64,000 bases of DNA from SFFI01 sp964398655 (lineage in GTDB: Bacteria > Bacillota > Clostridia > Saccharofermentanales > DTU023). The notes below the pieces were generated by a model. That model made no database searches and was not told where the DNA came from. It saw nothing but the letters and a program-made list of their open reading frames with translations. Location: NCBI GenBank assembly GCA_964398655.1, contig CAYNNG010000003.1, forward strand, positions 29,508 to 93,507. The letters are read 5' to 3'. The position numbers and the translations under genes were made by a program. Positions 42,694 through 52,069 of the stretch are shown here, piece by piece; position 1 is the first letter of the stretch; the number at the start of each line of letters is the position of its first letter.

Positions 42694-45222
42694 ATGCAAG
42701 ACTTTGAACAGCTAGGCTATTTTTACCTGGGCCGACAGATCCTGCCGGAGGGCAGCCCTGGTGCGGATGCACCCCTGCTTTATCCCTCTGCTAAATTAAA
42801 CACCCACGCCCTCTGCGTGGGGATGACCGGATCAGGTAAAACCGGTTTAGGGATCGGGCTATTGGAGGAGGCAGCTATTGATGGCATTCCGGCCCTCGTT
42901 ATCGACCCCAAGGGCGATATGGCCAACCTCTGCCTAACCTTCCCTCACTTAAGCCCGGAGGAATTCCTACCCTGGGTAGATGGGGAGGAGGCGAGACTCA
43001 AGGGCCTGAGTCCTGAAACTTACGCCCAAAAGCTCTCTGCCCAATGGCAGCAGGGTATTCAAGCCTGGGGACAAAGTCCAGACCGTATCCGGCTCTTGCG
43101 TGACAACGCCGACCTCACCGTCTACACACCTGGCTCTGCCGCCGGAGTGCCCCTATCCATGCTGGATAGCTTAGATGCCCCGCCAGCTAGTCTGGCTCAG
43201 GACTTTAACAGCCTCAACAGTCTGGTGGCTTCCACAGCCGCTGCCTTGCTGAGCCTTTTGGGTATCGAGGCTGATCCCATCCAATCCCGGGAGACTATCC
43301 TGACCTCCACCATTCTGCAGACTGCCTGGCTGCGGGGTGAAAATCTCAGTCTGGCCAGCCTGATTGGCTATATCCAAACACCTCCCACCGACCAGGTAGG
43401 AGTTTTGGACTGGGAAACCTTCTACCCGCAGGCGGAGCGCCAAAACTTAGCCCTGCGTTTTAACAGCCTTCTGGCTTCGCCTACCTTTAGCGGCTTCTTA
43501 CAGGGCCGACCTCTAGATATTGATTCTCTGCTCTACAATGCCCAAGGCAAGGCCAAGATTTCTATCATTTCGATTGCCCACTTAAGTGACCAGGAACGCA
43601 TGTTCTTTGTCACCCTCTTCCTCAACCGCCTGCTGGCCTGGATGCGGGGGCAGACGGGCAGCCAAAGTCTCCGTGCTCTCTTCTACATGGACGAGATCTT
43701 TGGCTACTTCCCTCCCGTGGCGAATCCTCCTTCCAAGCAGGCGATCTTAACCCTTTTAAAGCAGGCCCGGGCCTATGGCTTGGGTCTGGTCTTGGCCACA
43801 CAAAATCCTGCGGACTTGGATTACAAAGGCCTGGCCAACATCGGTACCTGGTGGATTGGCCGGCTGCAAACTGAACGTGACCGGGCCCGGCTTTTGGATG
43901 GCCTGCAAACGGCAGATCCTCAGGGTCAGAGTCAGACTAGCCGTCAAGACTTAGATCAATTGATTGCCGGCTTAGAGCAGAGGCAATTCTTGATGCACAG
44001 CGTCCACCAAAAAGCCCCAGTCTTGCTGGAAAGCCGCTACTGTCTCTCCTACCTCAAGGGACCGATGTCGCCCCTGGATTTAAGCAAGCTCAAAGAGCTG
44101 GGCCTCGTGGCTCCAGACAATTACCAGACGCCAGCCGCCGGAAGCGCGGGGACCGGGCTCCAGACTCAGCTGACCGATGCCAGACTGGCTCAGGCCCTGG
44201 GTCAAGCGCCAGATCCCGTGGCGCAAGACTTTCTCCGTCAACGCCAAGCGTCCTTGGACTCTGCCCAGCAGATTCAAGCCCAGGCTGCAGGCGGGTCTCC
44301 CAACTTTAGCCAGCCTGCTAGTTCCGCTCAAGCTCCTCATCTGCCAGAGGGAATCCAGGCCTACTACCTGCCCAGCAATCAGCCTAGCGGTACCTATAGG
44401 CCTGTTTTGGCGGCCTTTACGGAGACCTATTTCCTAGACAAGAAGACCGGTAAAGGCCAAACTCTGCGTGAAGTCCGCCTAACTGACTTCCAAGAGGGGC
44501 CTCTGCCTGTACGCTGGGATGACAGTTGGCTGGCCGACTTCCAACTCTCTGACCTGGCCTCCCGTCCCCAGGCGGGCTTTGATTTTGCGCCTCTGCCGTC
44601 TCCGGCCTTGCAGGCAAAGGCCTATAGCACATGGAGCAAGGACTTGGTAGATTACCTCTACCGCAGCCAAACTTTGACCCGCTATGAGAACAAGGCCTTC
44701 AAACTCCAATCTGAGGAGGGGGAGGACCTGCGCTCCTTCAAGATCCGTCTGGACCAAGAGAGCAGGCAAGCGCGGGACCAAGCCCTGGCTGACTTGCAAG
44801 ACAAGTATGAGAAAAAACTGGCCAGCCAGGAGGAGAAGATCCGCAAGGCGGAGCAGCAAGTGGCAAGAAAAGAGGACATGCAGGCGGATGCTAAGCGCCA
44901 GGCCAGTATCTCTCTGGGTTCCACGGTTCTGAATGCGGTCTTCGGTAAGAAGATTTTCTCTTCGGGTACCTTGGGCCGGGCTACCACTACGAGCAAGGCA
45001 GCCTCGCGTGTCGGCCGCATGGAAGCCGATGTGGAGCGGGCTCAAGAAACAGTCGACGCCTACCAGCAGGTTTATGACCAGCTGGCGCAGGAAATGCAGG
45101 AAGAGCTGAGCATGCTCAGAGCGGGCCTGGAAGCAGACCTGGACAATATCACAGAAGTAGAGCTCAAGCCGCTTAAACGCGACATTAAAGTTCTGCTTCT
45201 GGCTCTGGTCTGGCAAGGCTAG
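42694..45222 (+). CDS. HerA/VirB4-like ATPase of the DUF87/DUF853 type with C-terminal coiled coil
   Basis: 842 residues. Walker A GMTGSGKTGLGIGLLEEA near residue 49 is followed by VIDPKGDMANLCL, Walker B SLRALFYMDEIFGYFPP near residue 330 and the sensor/arginine region GLGLVLATQNPADLDYKGLA. The long C-terminal part includes a Gln/Ala-rich linker and a strongly charged coiled coil (residues about 690-740) and another helical segment near the end. HerA-like ATPases pump DNA or act in repair; this particular family is widespread but uncharacterised. It is only 15 bases after lon, so the two are likely co-transcribed. The terminator is at 45337. Confidence 0.85.
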   Translation: MQDFEQLGYFYLGRQILPEGSPGADAPLLYPSAKLNTHALCVGMTGSGKTGLGIGLLEEAAIDGIPALVIDPKGDMANLCLTFPHLSPEEFLPWVDGEEARLKGLSPETYAQKLSAQWQQGIQAWGQSPDRIRLLRDNADLTVYTPGSAAGVPLSMLDSLDAPPASLAQDFNSLNSLVASTAAALLSLLGIEADPIQSRETILTSTILQTAWLRGENLSLASLIGYIQTPPTDQVGVLDWETFYPQAERQNLALRFNSLLASPTFSGFLQGRPLDIDSLLYNAQGKAKISIISIAHLSDQERMFFVTLFLNRLLAWMRGQTGSQSLRALFYMDEIFGYFPPVANPPSKQAILTLLKQARAYGLGLVLATQNPADLDYKGLANIGTWWIGRLQTERDRARLLDGLQTADPQGQSQTSRQDLDQLIAGLEQRQFLMHSVHQKAPVLLESRYCLSYLKGPMSPLDLSKLKELGLVAPDNYQTPAAGSAGTGLQTQLTDARLAQALGQAPDPVAQDFLRQRQASLDSAQQIQAQAAGGSPNFSQPASSAQAPHLPEGIQAYYLPSNQPSGTYRPVLAAFTETYFLDKKTGKGQTLREVRLTDFQEGPLPVRWDDSWLADFQLSDLASRPQAGFDFAPLPSPALQAKAYSTWSKDLVDYLYRSQTLTRYENKAFKLQSEEGEDLRSFKIRLDQESRQARDQALADLQDKYEKKLASQEEKIRKAEQQVARKEDMQADAKRQASISLGSTVLNAVFGKKIFSSGTLGRATTTSKAASRVGRMEADVERAQETVDAYQQVYDQLAQEMQEELSMLRAGLEADLDNITEVELKPLKRDIKVLLLALVWQG

Positions 45223-45538
45223 GAACTTGAGGCCGGCTCGGCCAGAGTCTCTAGCTGTTTCAGTTAGATCTTCTGGGCAATTTGCCCAAAAAATCTGCTG
45301 CTAGAAGCAAAAAGTTAAGCAATAGAATAATTATTGAAAAATCCCGGTTCCGACCGGGATTTTTTTGCCTTTTTCGCCAAGAGTCTAGATTGATTTTGCA
45401 TGCTAGTGTATAAAGATAAAATGTTGCTAAACGCCTGTTTGCCAGACCTTAACCGGACTGCTAGAATTTAGAAATGTATATTTTGCTAGAGAATAGAAAG
45501 CGCGGTGACCCGCGCAGAGAGACGCAGAAGGTGGCTGT
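45223..45538. other. Intergenic region, 316 bases, before the arc operon
   Basis: Contains the terminator at 45337-45366 and the arcA promoter region downstream. A TTGATT box at 45390 and TAAAAT at 45417 are visible but are poorly spaced (21 bases), so the promoter is uncertain. A ribosome-binding site AAGGTGG stands before arcA. No ArgR box could be recognised with confidence. Confidence 0.5.
45337..45366 (+). terminator. Rho-independent terminator after the lon-HerA-like operon
   Basis: AAAAATCCCGGT, TCCG loop, ACCGGGATTTTTT: a perfect stem with a U-run. Lies 115 bases after the stop. Confidence 0.93.
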
Positions 45539-46783
45539 ATGACAAATATTACCTTGCAAGTGAACTCGGAAGTTGGCAAACTGCGCAGCATTATGCTGCA
45601 CAAGCCCCAGGCTGAGCTGGATAACTTGGTGCCTGATAACATGGAGCGACTGCTCTTTGATGATTTGCCGGACACCAAAATGGCCGGATCGGAATATGAC
45701 CAATATATTCAAATCTTGCAGGCCCAAGGCGTGCAGATTTACTTTGTAGAAGACCTGGTAGCTGAAGCCCTGGATGCCGACAGTTCCGGCCAGTACAAGG
45801 AAGATTTTATTCTGGACTTTCTCCGGGTCCACAAGCTTGAAGAAAAAGCCCAAATAGACTACCTCTTAAAATATTTCTTAGATATCCCCCAAAGCAAGGA
45901 CATGGTTTTACAGATGATCAAGGGCGTGCGCAAGGAAGAGCTGCCTGCAGACCAGCTGCCCCACTTTAAACTGCGTAATGGCGCAAACGACTTTTTCGCC
46001 CTGGATCCCTTGCCCAATCTCTACTTCACCCGCGACCCCTTTACGATCATTGGCAATACCGTGTCGATCAACACCATGTATAGCCAGGCCAGGGCCGCAG
46101 AAGTCTGCTTTGCCAACTGTATCTTCCGCCACCACCCAGCCTTTAAGGACCAGGTGGTCATCCACCAAGGTGAAGGTCATAACGGCCAGACCCACGTTGA
46201 GGGCGGGGATATCCTGATCTTAAATGAAGAAACTGTGGCCATAGGAGTCAGCCAGAGGACGCGCTTTGAAGCCATCATGCATTTAGCGGAGTCCCTCTTT
46301 ACCCAGGGCGGGACCAAGACCCTGCGCCGGGTGCTGGCTTTTGAAATCCCCAGCAAGCGGGCCTACATGCACTTAGACACGGTATTCACCCAACTGGATA
46401 CAGACTGCTTTGTGGTTCACCCCGGTATTGAAGGCGTCCTCACTGTGCATGAAATTACTTATCAGAATGGTGCTTGCCAGACAAAGGAAGTCCACTGGAC
46501 CTTGGAAGAGATCCTCTGCCACTACACTGGTCAGGACAAGATCCGCTTGATCAAATGCGGAGGCAACAGCCCCGTGGATGCGGAGCGCGAACAATGGAAC
46601 GACGGAGCCAACACCTTGGCCCTGGCTCCGGGCGAAGTGATTGTGTACGAGCGCAACCACGTTACCAACCGGCTGATGGAAGCCGAGGGTATCAAACTCC
46701 ACAAGCTGGCCGTCTCAGAACTTGCCCGCGGACGTGGCGGCCCCCACTGTATGTCCATGCCCTTTAGCCGGGATTTACTTTAA
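45539..46783 (+). CDS. arcA: Arginine deiminase
   Basis: 414 residues. It hydrolyses arginine to citrulline and ammonia, the first step of the arginine deiminase pathway. Active-site motifs are NLYFTRDPFTIIGN (Asp), THVEGGDIL (Glu/His), HLDTVFTQLD (His), and the nucleophile Cys in RGRGGPHCMSMPFSRD close to the C-terminus. Together with arcB and arcC downstream it yields ATP from arginine. No arginine/ornithine antiporter gene adjoins the cluster. Confidence 0.97.
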   Translation: MTNITLQVNSEVGKLRSIMLHKPQAELDNLVPDNMERLLFDDLPDTKMAGSEYDQYIQILQAQGVQIYFVEDLVAEALDADSSGQYKEDFILDFLRVHKLEEKAQIDYLLKYFLDIPQSKDMVLQMIKGVRKEELPADQLPHFKLRNGANDFFALDPLPNLYFTRDPFTIIGNTVSINTMYSQARAAEVCFANCIFRHHPAFKDQVVIHQGEGHNGQTHVEGGDILILNEETVAIGVSQRTRFEAIMHLAESLFTQGGTKTLRRVLAFEIPSKRAYMHLDTVFTQLDTDCFVVHPGIEGVLTVHEITYQNGACQTKEVHWTLEEILCHYTGQDKIRLIKCGGNSPVDAEREQWNDGANTLALAPGEVIVYERNHVTNRLMEAEGIKLHKLAVSELARGRGGPHCMSMPFSRDLL

Positions 46784-46926
46784 AGCCAGGGCAAAATAAG
46801 CCCTCTAGATTGCTAGATGGAAGGAAATGCTTCCCCTGCTATCCAAAAAATCAAAAATAGATAATAATTGAGCTCGGAAAAATTTTTAACGTTTCACATG
46901 CTTTTCGCGAAACGAAGGAGGAAAAA

Positions 46927-47916
46927 ATGGCAGTAAACCTGAAAGGACGTAACTTTCTTACCCTGAAAGACTTCACGCCCGACGAAATCCACTATCTCTT
47001 GAACTTGGCACACGACCTCAAACGCAAAAAACGCTTGGGCATTAAGGGCAAATCTCTGGAAGGCAAGAACATTGTCCTGCTTTTCGAGAAAACCTCTACC
47101 CGTACCCGCTGTGCTTTTGAAGTTGGCGCGATGGACGAAGGCGCTGGTGTGACCTTCTTGTCTAACTCTCAGTTTGGTAAGAAAGAATCCGTAGAAGATA
47201 CCGCCATTGTTTTAGGCAGAATGTTTGATGGTATTGAATTCCGCGGCTTCAAACAGGAGACCGTGGAAGACCTGGCCAAATACTCTGGCGTACCTGTATG
47301 GAATGGTTTAACTGACCTCTACCATCCTACCCAGGTTCTGGCCGACGTAATGACCATCCAAGAATATGTCCACAAGCCCTTAAACCAAGTAAAACTGGTA
47401 TACGTGGGCGATGCCCGCAACAACATGGGCAACTCCCTCATGATTGGCTCCGCCAAACTGGGCATGGACTTCACCGCAGTTGCTCCTAAGGAGCTCTGGC
47501 CTTCCGAAGACCTGGTCAATGAAATGCGCGAACTGGGCAAAGACACCGGCTGCCAGATTGAAATCACCGACGATCTCGACGGTGTCAAGGGCGCAGACGC
47601 CATCTATACCGACGTATGGGTATCCATGGGCGAAGAAGATAAATTTGAAGAGCGCATTGCCCTCATGAAGGACTACCAGGTCAACATGGACCTCTTAAAA
47701 CGTACAGGCAACCCAGACGTTATCTTCCTGCACTGCCTGCCCTCCTTCCATGACCGCAACACCTCCATCGGTGAGGATATCTTCCAGAAATTTGGCCTGG
47801 AAGCCATGGAAGTTACAGATGAAGTCTTCCGCTCCAAGCACTCCCGGGTCTTTGACGAAGCGGAAAACCGCCTGCATACCATCAAGGCAGTAATGGTTGC
47901 CACCATTGGAAACTAG
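46927..47916 (+). CDS. arcB: Ornithine carbamoyltransferase, catabolic
   Basis: 329 residues. It splits citrulline with phosphate into ornithine and carbamoyl phosphate when it acts catabolically. Motifs are FEKTSTRTRCAFEVGA (carbamoyl phosphate site), YHPTQVLADVMT, and FLHCLPSFHD (ornithine-site Cys). It could also serve biosynthesis, but its place between arcA and arcC indicates the arginine deiminase pathway. AAGGAGG precedes ATG. The 143-base gap to arcA contains a CGTTTC/GAAACG inverted repeat just before the ribosome-binding site. Confidence 0.96.
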   Translation: MAVNLKGRNFLTLKDFTPDEIHYLLNLAHDLKRKKRLGIKGKSLEGKNIVLLFEKTSTRTRCAFEVGAMDEGAGVTFLSNSQFGKKESVEDTAIVLGRMFDGIEFRGFKQETVEDLAKYSGVPVWNGLTDLYHPTQVLADVMTIQEYVHKPLNQVKLVYVGDARNNMGNSLMIGSAKLGMDFTAVAPKELWPSEDLVNEMRELGKDTGCQIEITDDLDGVKGADAIYTDVWVSMGEEDKFEERIALMKDYQVNMDLLKRTGNPDVIFLHCLPSFHDRNTSIGEDIFQKFGLEAMEVTDEVFRSKHSRVFDEAENRLHTIKAVMVATIGN

Positions 47917-47955
47917 GCTGCAAACCCTAGCTGCTCTTGTGCTTTAAGCCTATGC

Positions 47956-47986
47956 TGCCTAGGCCAGCTTATACCTGGTCTAGGCA
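47956..47986 (+). terminator. Weak terminator or attenuator between arcB and arcC
   Basis: TGCCTAGGCCAG pairs with CTGGTCTAGGCA around a short loop (one mismatch). It is followed by TTTATTATT, a poor U-run. Could reduce, not stop, transcription into arcC. Confidence 0.55.
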
Positions 47987-48045
47987 TTTATTATTGAGCA
48001 GCTAATTTTCACCGCAAAATTTGCCATACAACAAGGAGAATTTTC

Positions 48046-48966
48046 ATGAGTAATACCGTAATCGCCCTAGGCGGCAACGCCTTAGGCAAGACCTGGCAAG
48101 AACAAAAGCAGCTCACCCGCAAAACCGCGAAGGCCATTGTGGACCTCTTAGAAGTTACCAGCCACTTAGTTGTGAGCCATGGCAACGGGCCTCAAGTAGG
48201 CTTGATTAAGCTGGCTTTTGAGGAATCCGGCAAGGACATGCCCCTAGCAGAATGCGGCTCCATGAGCCAAGGCTATATTGGCTACCATCTGCAAAATGCC
48301 CTCTACAATGAATTGGCCCAACGCCAAAAAAAGGTCACGGTAGCAAGCCTAGTTACTCAGGTCCAGGTAGACCCCATGGATCCCGCCTTTCAGAACCCTT
48401 CCAAACCCATAGGCAGCTTTTACAGCCAGGAAGAAGCCCAGGCCATCATGGCCCAGCAGCCTGAAAAGATCTTTAAAGAAGACGCCGGTAGGGGCTGGCG
48501 CCAGGTAGTGGCCTCACCCCAGCCCATCGATATCGTAGAGAAAAGGATGATCATAGACTTGGTTGAGCAGGGCCACCTGGTCATCGCCGCAGGCGGCGGA
48601 GGCATCCCCGTGGTGCTTAAAGACGGCCGCCTGGACAGTGTAGAGGCGGTTATTGACAAGGACTTTGCCTCCGGCCTCTTGGCAGACCTCATCGGCGCGG
48701 ACCGCTTTATTGTCCTCACAGCAGTTGACCAAGTTGCCATCAATTTTGGCCAGCCCAACGAAAGCTGGCTGGACCGCGCTACGGTTGCGGACATGGAAGC
48801 CTATATTGACCAAGGCATGTTTGCCCCCGGCTCTATGCTGCCCAAGGTTCAAGCCGCTTTGAAATTTGTCAAAGGCGGGGAGGGCAGAGAGGCGCTGATC
48901 ACTTCTCTGGACCGCGCCGCGGATGCCCTGGCGGGCAAAACCGGTACGAGAATTGTGGCTAAATAG
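48046..48966 (+). CDS. arcC: Carbamate kinase
   Basis: 306 residues. It makes ATP from carbamoyl phosphate and ADP, the energy step of the pathway. Family motifs are VIALGGNALGKTWQEQ, LVVSHGNGPQVGLIKLAFE, the substrate loop AAGGGGIPVVLKDG, AVIDKDFASGLLADLIGAD and FAPGSMLPKVQAALKFV. AAGGAGA precedes ATG. It ends the arc cluster; a peptide importer follows after 286 bases. Confidence 0.96.
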   Translation: MSNTVIALGGNALGKTWQEQKQLTRKTAKAIVDLLEVTSHLVVSHGNGPQVGLIKLAFEESGKDMPLAECGSMSQGYIGYHLQNALYNELAQRQKKVTVASLVTQVQVDPMDPAFQNPSKPIGSFYSQEEAQAIMAQQPEKIFKEDAGRGWRQVVASPQPIDIVEKRMIIDLVEQGHLVIAAGGGGIPVVLKDGRLDSVEAVIDKDFASGLLADLIGADRFIVLTAVDQVAINFGQPNESWLDRATVADMEAYIDQGMFAPGSMLPKVQAALKFVKGGEGREALITSLDRAADALAGKTGTRIVAK

Positions 48967-49191
48967 CCGAAGATAAAATATTGTGTAAGGCTAACTGGCG
49001 AGTTTTATAGCAGGAAACCTGATAATAACGATTGATAGTTGCGATTGGTGCTTATAAATACACAAAGGGTCGAACTGGTACTCGCGATCTACAAGGATAA
49101 CCACCAAATAGGCTCTGATGATTATGCAGCTTGACATTTAATTAACTAGCTTCCCTAGCATATATATAAAATCTTACAAAATACCTAATTA

Positions 49192-49220
49192 TTGACAATC
49201 ATTTCCGGCTTTCTTATGAT
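49192..49220 (+). promoter_or_regulatory. Sigma-A type promoter of the second peptide transporter
   Basis: TTGACA at 49192-49197 and TATGAT at 49215-49220 with a 17-base spacer. The binding-protein start codon is 32 bases downstream. Confidence 0.8.
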
Positions 49221-49252
49221 AAGTGCAAGTAATTCTTTATGGAGGAATTTCA

Positions 49253-50998
49253 ATGAAAAAATTTGTATCACTCATGCTCACCCTCGCTCTGATCCTGAGC
49301 CTTGGTGCATTTAACTTCGTGGCACAAGCTGAAGAAGAAGCCACCGAAGCTAAAGAAGACTTTGTTGAGTGGAACTCTGGTACAGAGTTTACCCCTGACG
49401 AAGACCAAACCTTCTTAGACTTCTTAGGCTCCGAGCCCACCTCTCTGGACCCTGCTCGTGCTTCTGACAGCTATGCTATCGGCATTATGAACAACATCTA
49501 TGAGCCCCTGGTACTCATTCATACCGGTGCTAATGGCGACCTGGAATATATTGCCGGCGGCGCTACCTGGGAAGTCAGCGAAGATGGTACAGTTTACACC
49601 TTCCACCTGCGCGACAACCAATGGTGGGACGGTCAGCCTGTTACCGCTCAGGACTATGAATATGCCCTGAAGCGTGCGATCGACCCCGCAACTGGTGCTC
49701 CCTATGTTTACCTCCTCTCCGACATCCTCAATGCTGTACCTGACGAAGCTGAAGAAGCTGAAGGCGAAGAAGCTGAGGACGCAGAAGAAGCTGAAGCTCC
49801 TGAATTTGATATGGACGCTGTCGGCGTAAAGGCTCTGGACGAGAAGACCCTCGAGATTACCCTCAAGGCCCCCTCAGCCACCTTCCTGCACGTCATGAGC
49901 CAGTCCATTGCTTTCCCCGTGCGCCAAGATAAGATCGAGGAATTTGGCGAAGCTTACGGTACCGAAGCAGACAAGGTCATGGGTAACGGCCCCTTCACCA
50001 TTACTGAATGGACCCACAACACCAAGATCGTACTCGAGAAAAACGACACCTACTGGAACGCAGCTAACGTTGTGTACACCACCGTCGAAATCCCCATCAT
50101 GTCTGATGAAAACACCGTCATGCAGTCTTTCATGAACCGTGAAATCTTTGCTGCTGGTGCTACCAAACCTGAATGGCGCGAAAAATTCGAAGCTGATCCT
50201 GATGTAGTAAAGATCACCATGGACAACATCCAAACCTTCTTCATGATGTTCAATACCCAGGACGAGCTCTTCTCCAACGTTAAAGTTCGCCGCGCTTTCT
50301 CCGCTGCTCTGGACCGTGAAGACTTCAACGAAACCATCTGGTTCGGCAATCTGAAGCCCGCCACTGGCTGGGTACCTCTGACCATCTATGTTGGTGACCA
50401 GAACTACCGCGAAGCTGCTGGCAACCTTATTGACGTCCTGCACGAAGAAGTACCTGATCCGAAGGCCCTCTTAGACGAGGCTCTGACCGAAATGGGCATG
50501 GAAGACAAGATCGACAACCTGGAAGTTTCCATCATCCTGGGCGCTACCGATGCTTGGTTCCGTACCTTTGGTGAGTACCTGCAATCTGTCTTCAAAGAAG
50601 TCCTCAATGTTGACCTCAAGGTTGAACAATTAGACTGGACCGTCTTCTCTGACCGTGTTGCTAAGTCCGACTACCAAATCGGTTACATGGCTTGGGGTTC
50701 TGAGCTGATCGAACCTAACGCTATGCTGCTTATCCACGCGGATGGTTCTCCTCAAGTTGGTACCTACTGGAACAACGAGGAATATAACAAGCTGGTCCAC
50801 AAGGCTCAAAACACCGTGGACGAAGCCGAGCGTCTGCAACTCTACATTGATGCTGAGAAGATCCTCATGGAAGAATCTCCTGTAGCTCCTGTAGTTCACA
50901 GCGTTATCAATACCTATCGCTATGACTTCCTCAAGAACGTTGACGACCTGGTATGGGGCAACATGGGCTACCGCCAAGGCTTCATCTCTGGGAAATAA
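49253..50998 (+). CDS. Peptide ABC transporter substrate-binding protein (OppA/DppA family)
   Basis: 581 residues from ATG 49253 (GGAGG eight bases upstream). A signal peptide (MKKFVSLMLTLALILSLGAF) precedes NFVAQAEEE; it lacks a lipobox Cys, unlike most Gram-positive binding proteins. The family motifs are SEPTSLDPARASDSYAIGI, YEYALKRAIDPATGAPYVYL and NGPFTITEWTHNTKIVLEKN. An acidic Glu/Ala insertion (AEEAEGEEAEDAEEAEAPEF) at about residues 165-185 interrupts the fold. The mature protein probably binds peptides for the downstream permease and ATPase genes; the ligand is not predictable. Confidence 0.93.
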   Translation: MKKFVSLMLTLALILSLGAFNFVAQAEEEATEAKEDFVEWNSGTEFTPDEDQTFLDFLGSEPTSLDPARASDSYAIGIMNNIYEPLVLIHTGANGDLEYIAGGATWEVSEDGTVYTFHLRDNQWWDGQPVTAQDYEYALKRAIDPATGAPYVYLLSDILNAVPDEAEEAEGEEAEDAEEAEAPEFDMDAVGVKALDEKTLEITLKAPSATFLHVMSQSIAFPVRQDKIEEFGEAYGTEADKVMGNGPFTITEWTHNTKIVLEKNDTYWNAANVVYTTVEIPIMSDENTVMQSFMNREIFAAGATKPEWREKFEADPDVVKITMDNIQTFFMMFNTQDELFSNVKVRRAFSAALDREDFNETIWFGNLKPATGWVPLTIYVGDQNYREAAGNLIDVLHEEVPDPKALLDEALTEMGMEDKIDNLEVSIILGATDAWFRTFGEYLQSVFKEVLNVDLKVEQLDWTVFSDRVAKSDYQIGYMAWGSELIEPNAMLLIHADGSPQVGTYWNNEEYNKLVHKAQNTVDEAERLQLYIDAEKILMEESPVAPVVHSVINTYRYDFLKNVDDLVWGNMGYRQGFISGK

Positions 50999-51014
50999 GT
51001 TGTAACCTAGACTA

Positions 51015-51089
51015 GGCAGCCAGCGGCCTGCTGGCTGCCAGTTTACTTGTTGGGTAGTGTTCGGTAACTCAGCACTACCCGATTTTTTT
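51015..51089 (+). terminator. Two hairpins between the binding protein and permease genes
   Basis: Hairpin 1 (51015-51039) pairs GGCAGCCAGC with GCTGGCTGCC but has no U-run and may protect the 3' end. Hairpin 2 pairs GGGTAGTG with CACTACCC followed by TTTTTTT (51052-51089) and is a real terminator. Such an arrangement lowers permease expression relative to the binding protein. Confidence 0.85.
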
Positions 51090-51133
51090 GTTAATACCGT
51101 GCATACCAATAACTGATTATTGGAGTAGGAGAC

Positions 51134-52069
51134 ATGATAAGATATACTGTTAAACGCATACTCATGATGTTCTTGACTCTTTTTATCGTCACGACCATCA
51201 CATTTTTCCTCATGCATAGTGTGCCAGGCGACCCCTTAGCCTCCATGGCTAAGAAGCTTCCGGATTATGCTGTGCAAAACTTTTACGCTAAATATGGCTT
51301 AGATAAACCTGTAACTGAACAATATTTTATCTTCCTTAAAAACCTGATCACCGAAGGTGACTTAGGCGAATCTATTACCAAACCTGGTCGTTCAGTTTCA
51401 CAAACTATTGCGGAGACAGCCCCCATTTCTGCTCAATGGGGCTTTATCGCCATGTTTATCGGTATCGCGATTGGCACCCTCTTGGGTATTATCGCGGCCT
51501 ACAATCGTGGCAAGTGGCCAGACTATGTGGTCACCTTTATTGCCATGCTGGGCGTCTGCATTCCTTCCTTTGTTTTTGCCTCACTCCTGCAATATCTCTT
51601 AGCAGGTAAATGGCGTTTGGTACCTACAGCTGGCTGGGGCAAGCCCATTCACTTTATCTTGCCCTGTACCGCTGCGATCTTTGGACCCATCGCCACCTAC
51701 GCCCGTTATACCCGGTCTTCCGTGCTGGAAGTGCTGAATCAGGACTATATCCTGACTGCCGAGGCCAAGGGTGTCTCCCGCTCTGGTATTCTCTTTAAGC
51801 ATGTTCTGCGCAACGCGATGCTGCCACTTATCACCATGATCGGACCACAAGTGGCTGGAGTCTTTACCGGCTCCTTCGTCTTAGAGCGCATGTTCTCTAT
51901 CCCCGGTCTGGGCCGCTACTTTGTCGAATCGATCAATGCTCGTGACTACACCATGATTATTGGTACCACTGTTTTCTACGCCGCTCTCTTTATCTTCTCT
52001 GTTCTGATTGTGGACTTAGTCTATGGCCTGGTTGACCCCAGAATCCGTTTAAGTGGGAGGAAAGCTTAA
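51134..52069 (+). CDS. Peptide ABC transporter permease, OppB/DppB type
   Basis: 311 residues, with six membrane helices. It starts MIRYTVKRILMMFLTLFIVT, the usual OppB start. FLMHSVPGDPLASMAKKLPD and GDLGESITKPGRSVSQTIAE match the family, the EAA loop is TAEAKGVSRSGILFKHVLRN and the C-terminus is LVDPRIRLSG. The stop overlaps the start of the next gene (TAATG), which signals translational coupling. Confidence 0.95.
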   Translation: MIRYTVKRILMMFLTLFIVTTITFFLMHSVPGDPLASMAKKLPDYAVQNFYAKYGLDKPVTEQYFIFLKNLITEGDLGESITKPGRSVSQTIAETAPISAQWGFIAMFIGIAIGTLLGIIAAYNRGKWPDYVVTFIAMLGVCIPSFVFASLLQYLLAGKWRLVPTAGWGKPIHFILPCTAAIFGPIATYARYTRSSVLEVLNQDYILTAEAKGVSRSGILFKHVLRNAMLPLITMIGPQVAGVFTGSFVLERMFSIPGLGRYFVESINARDYTMIIGTTVFYAALFIFSVLIVDLVYGLVDPRIRLSGRKA

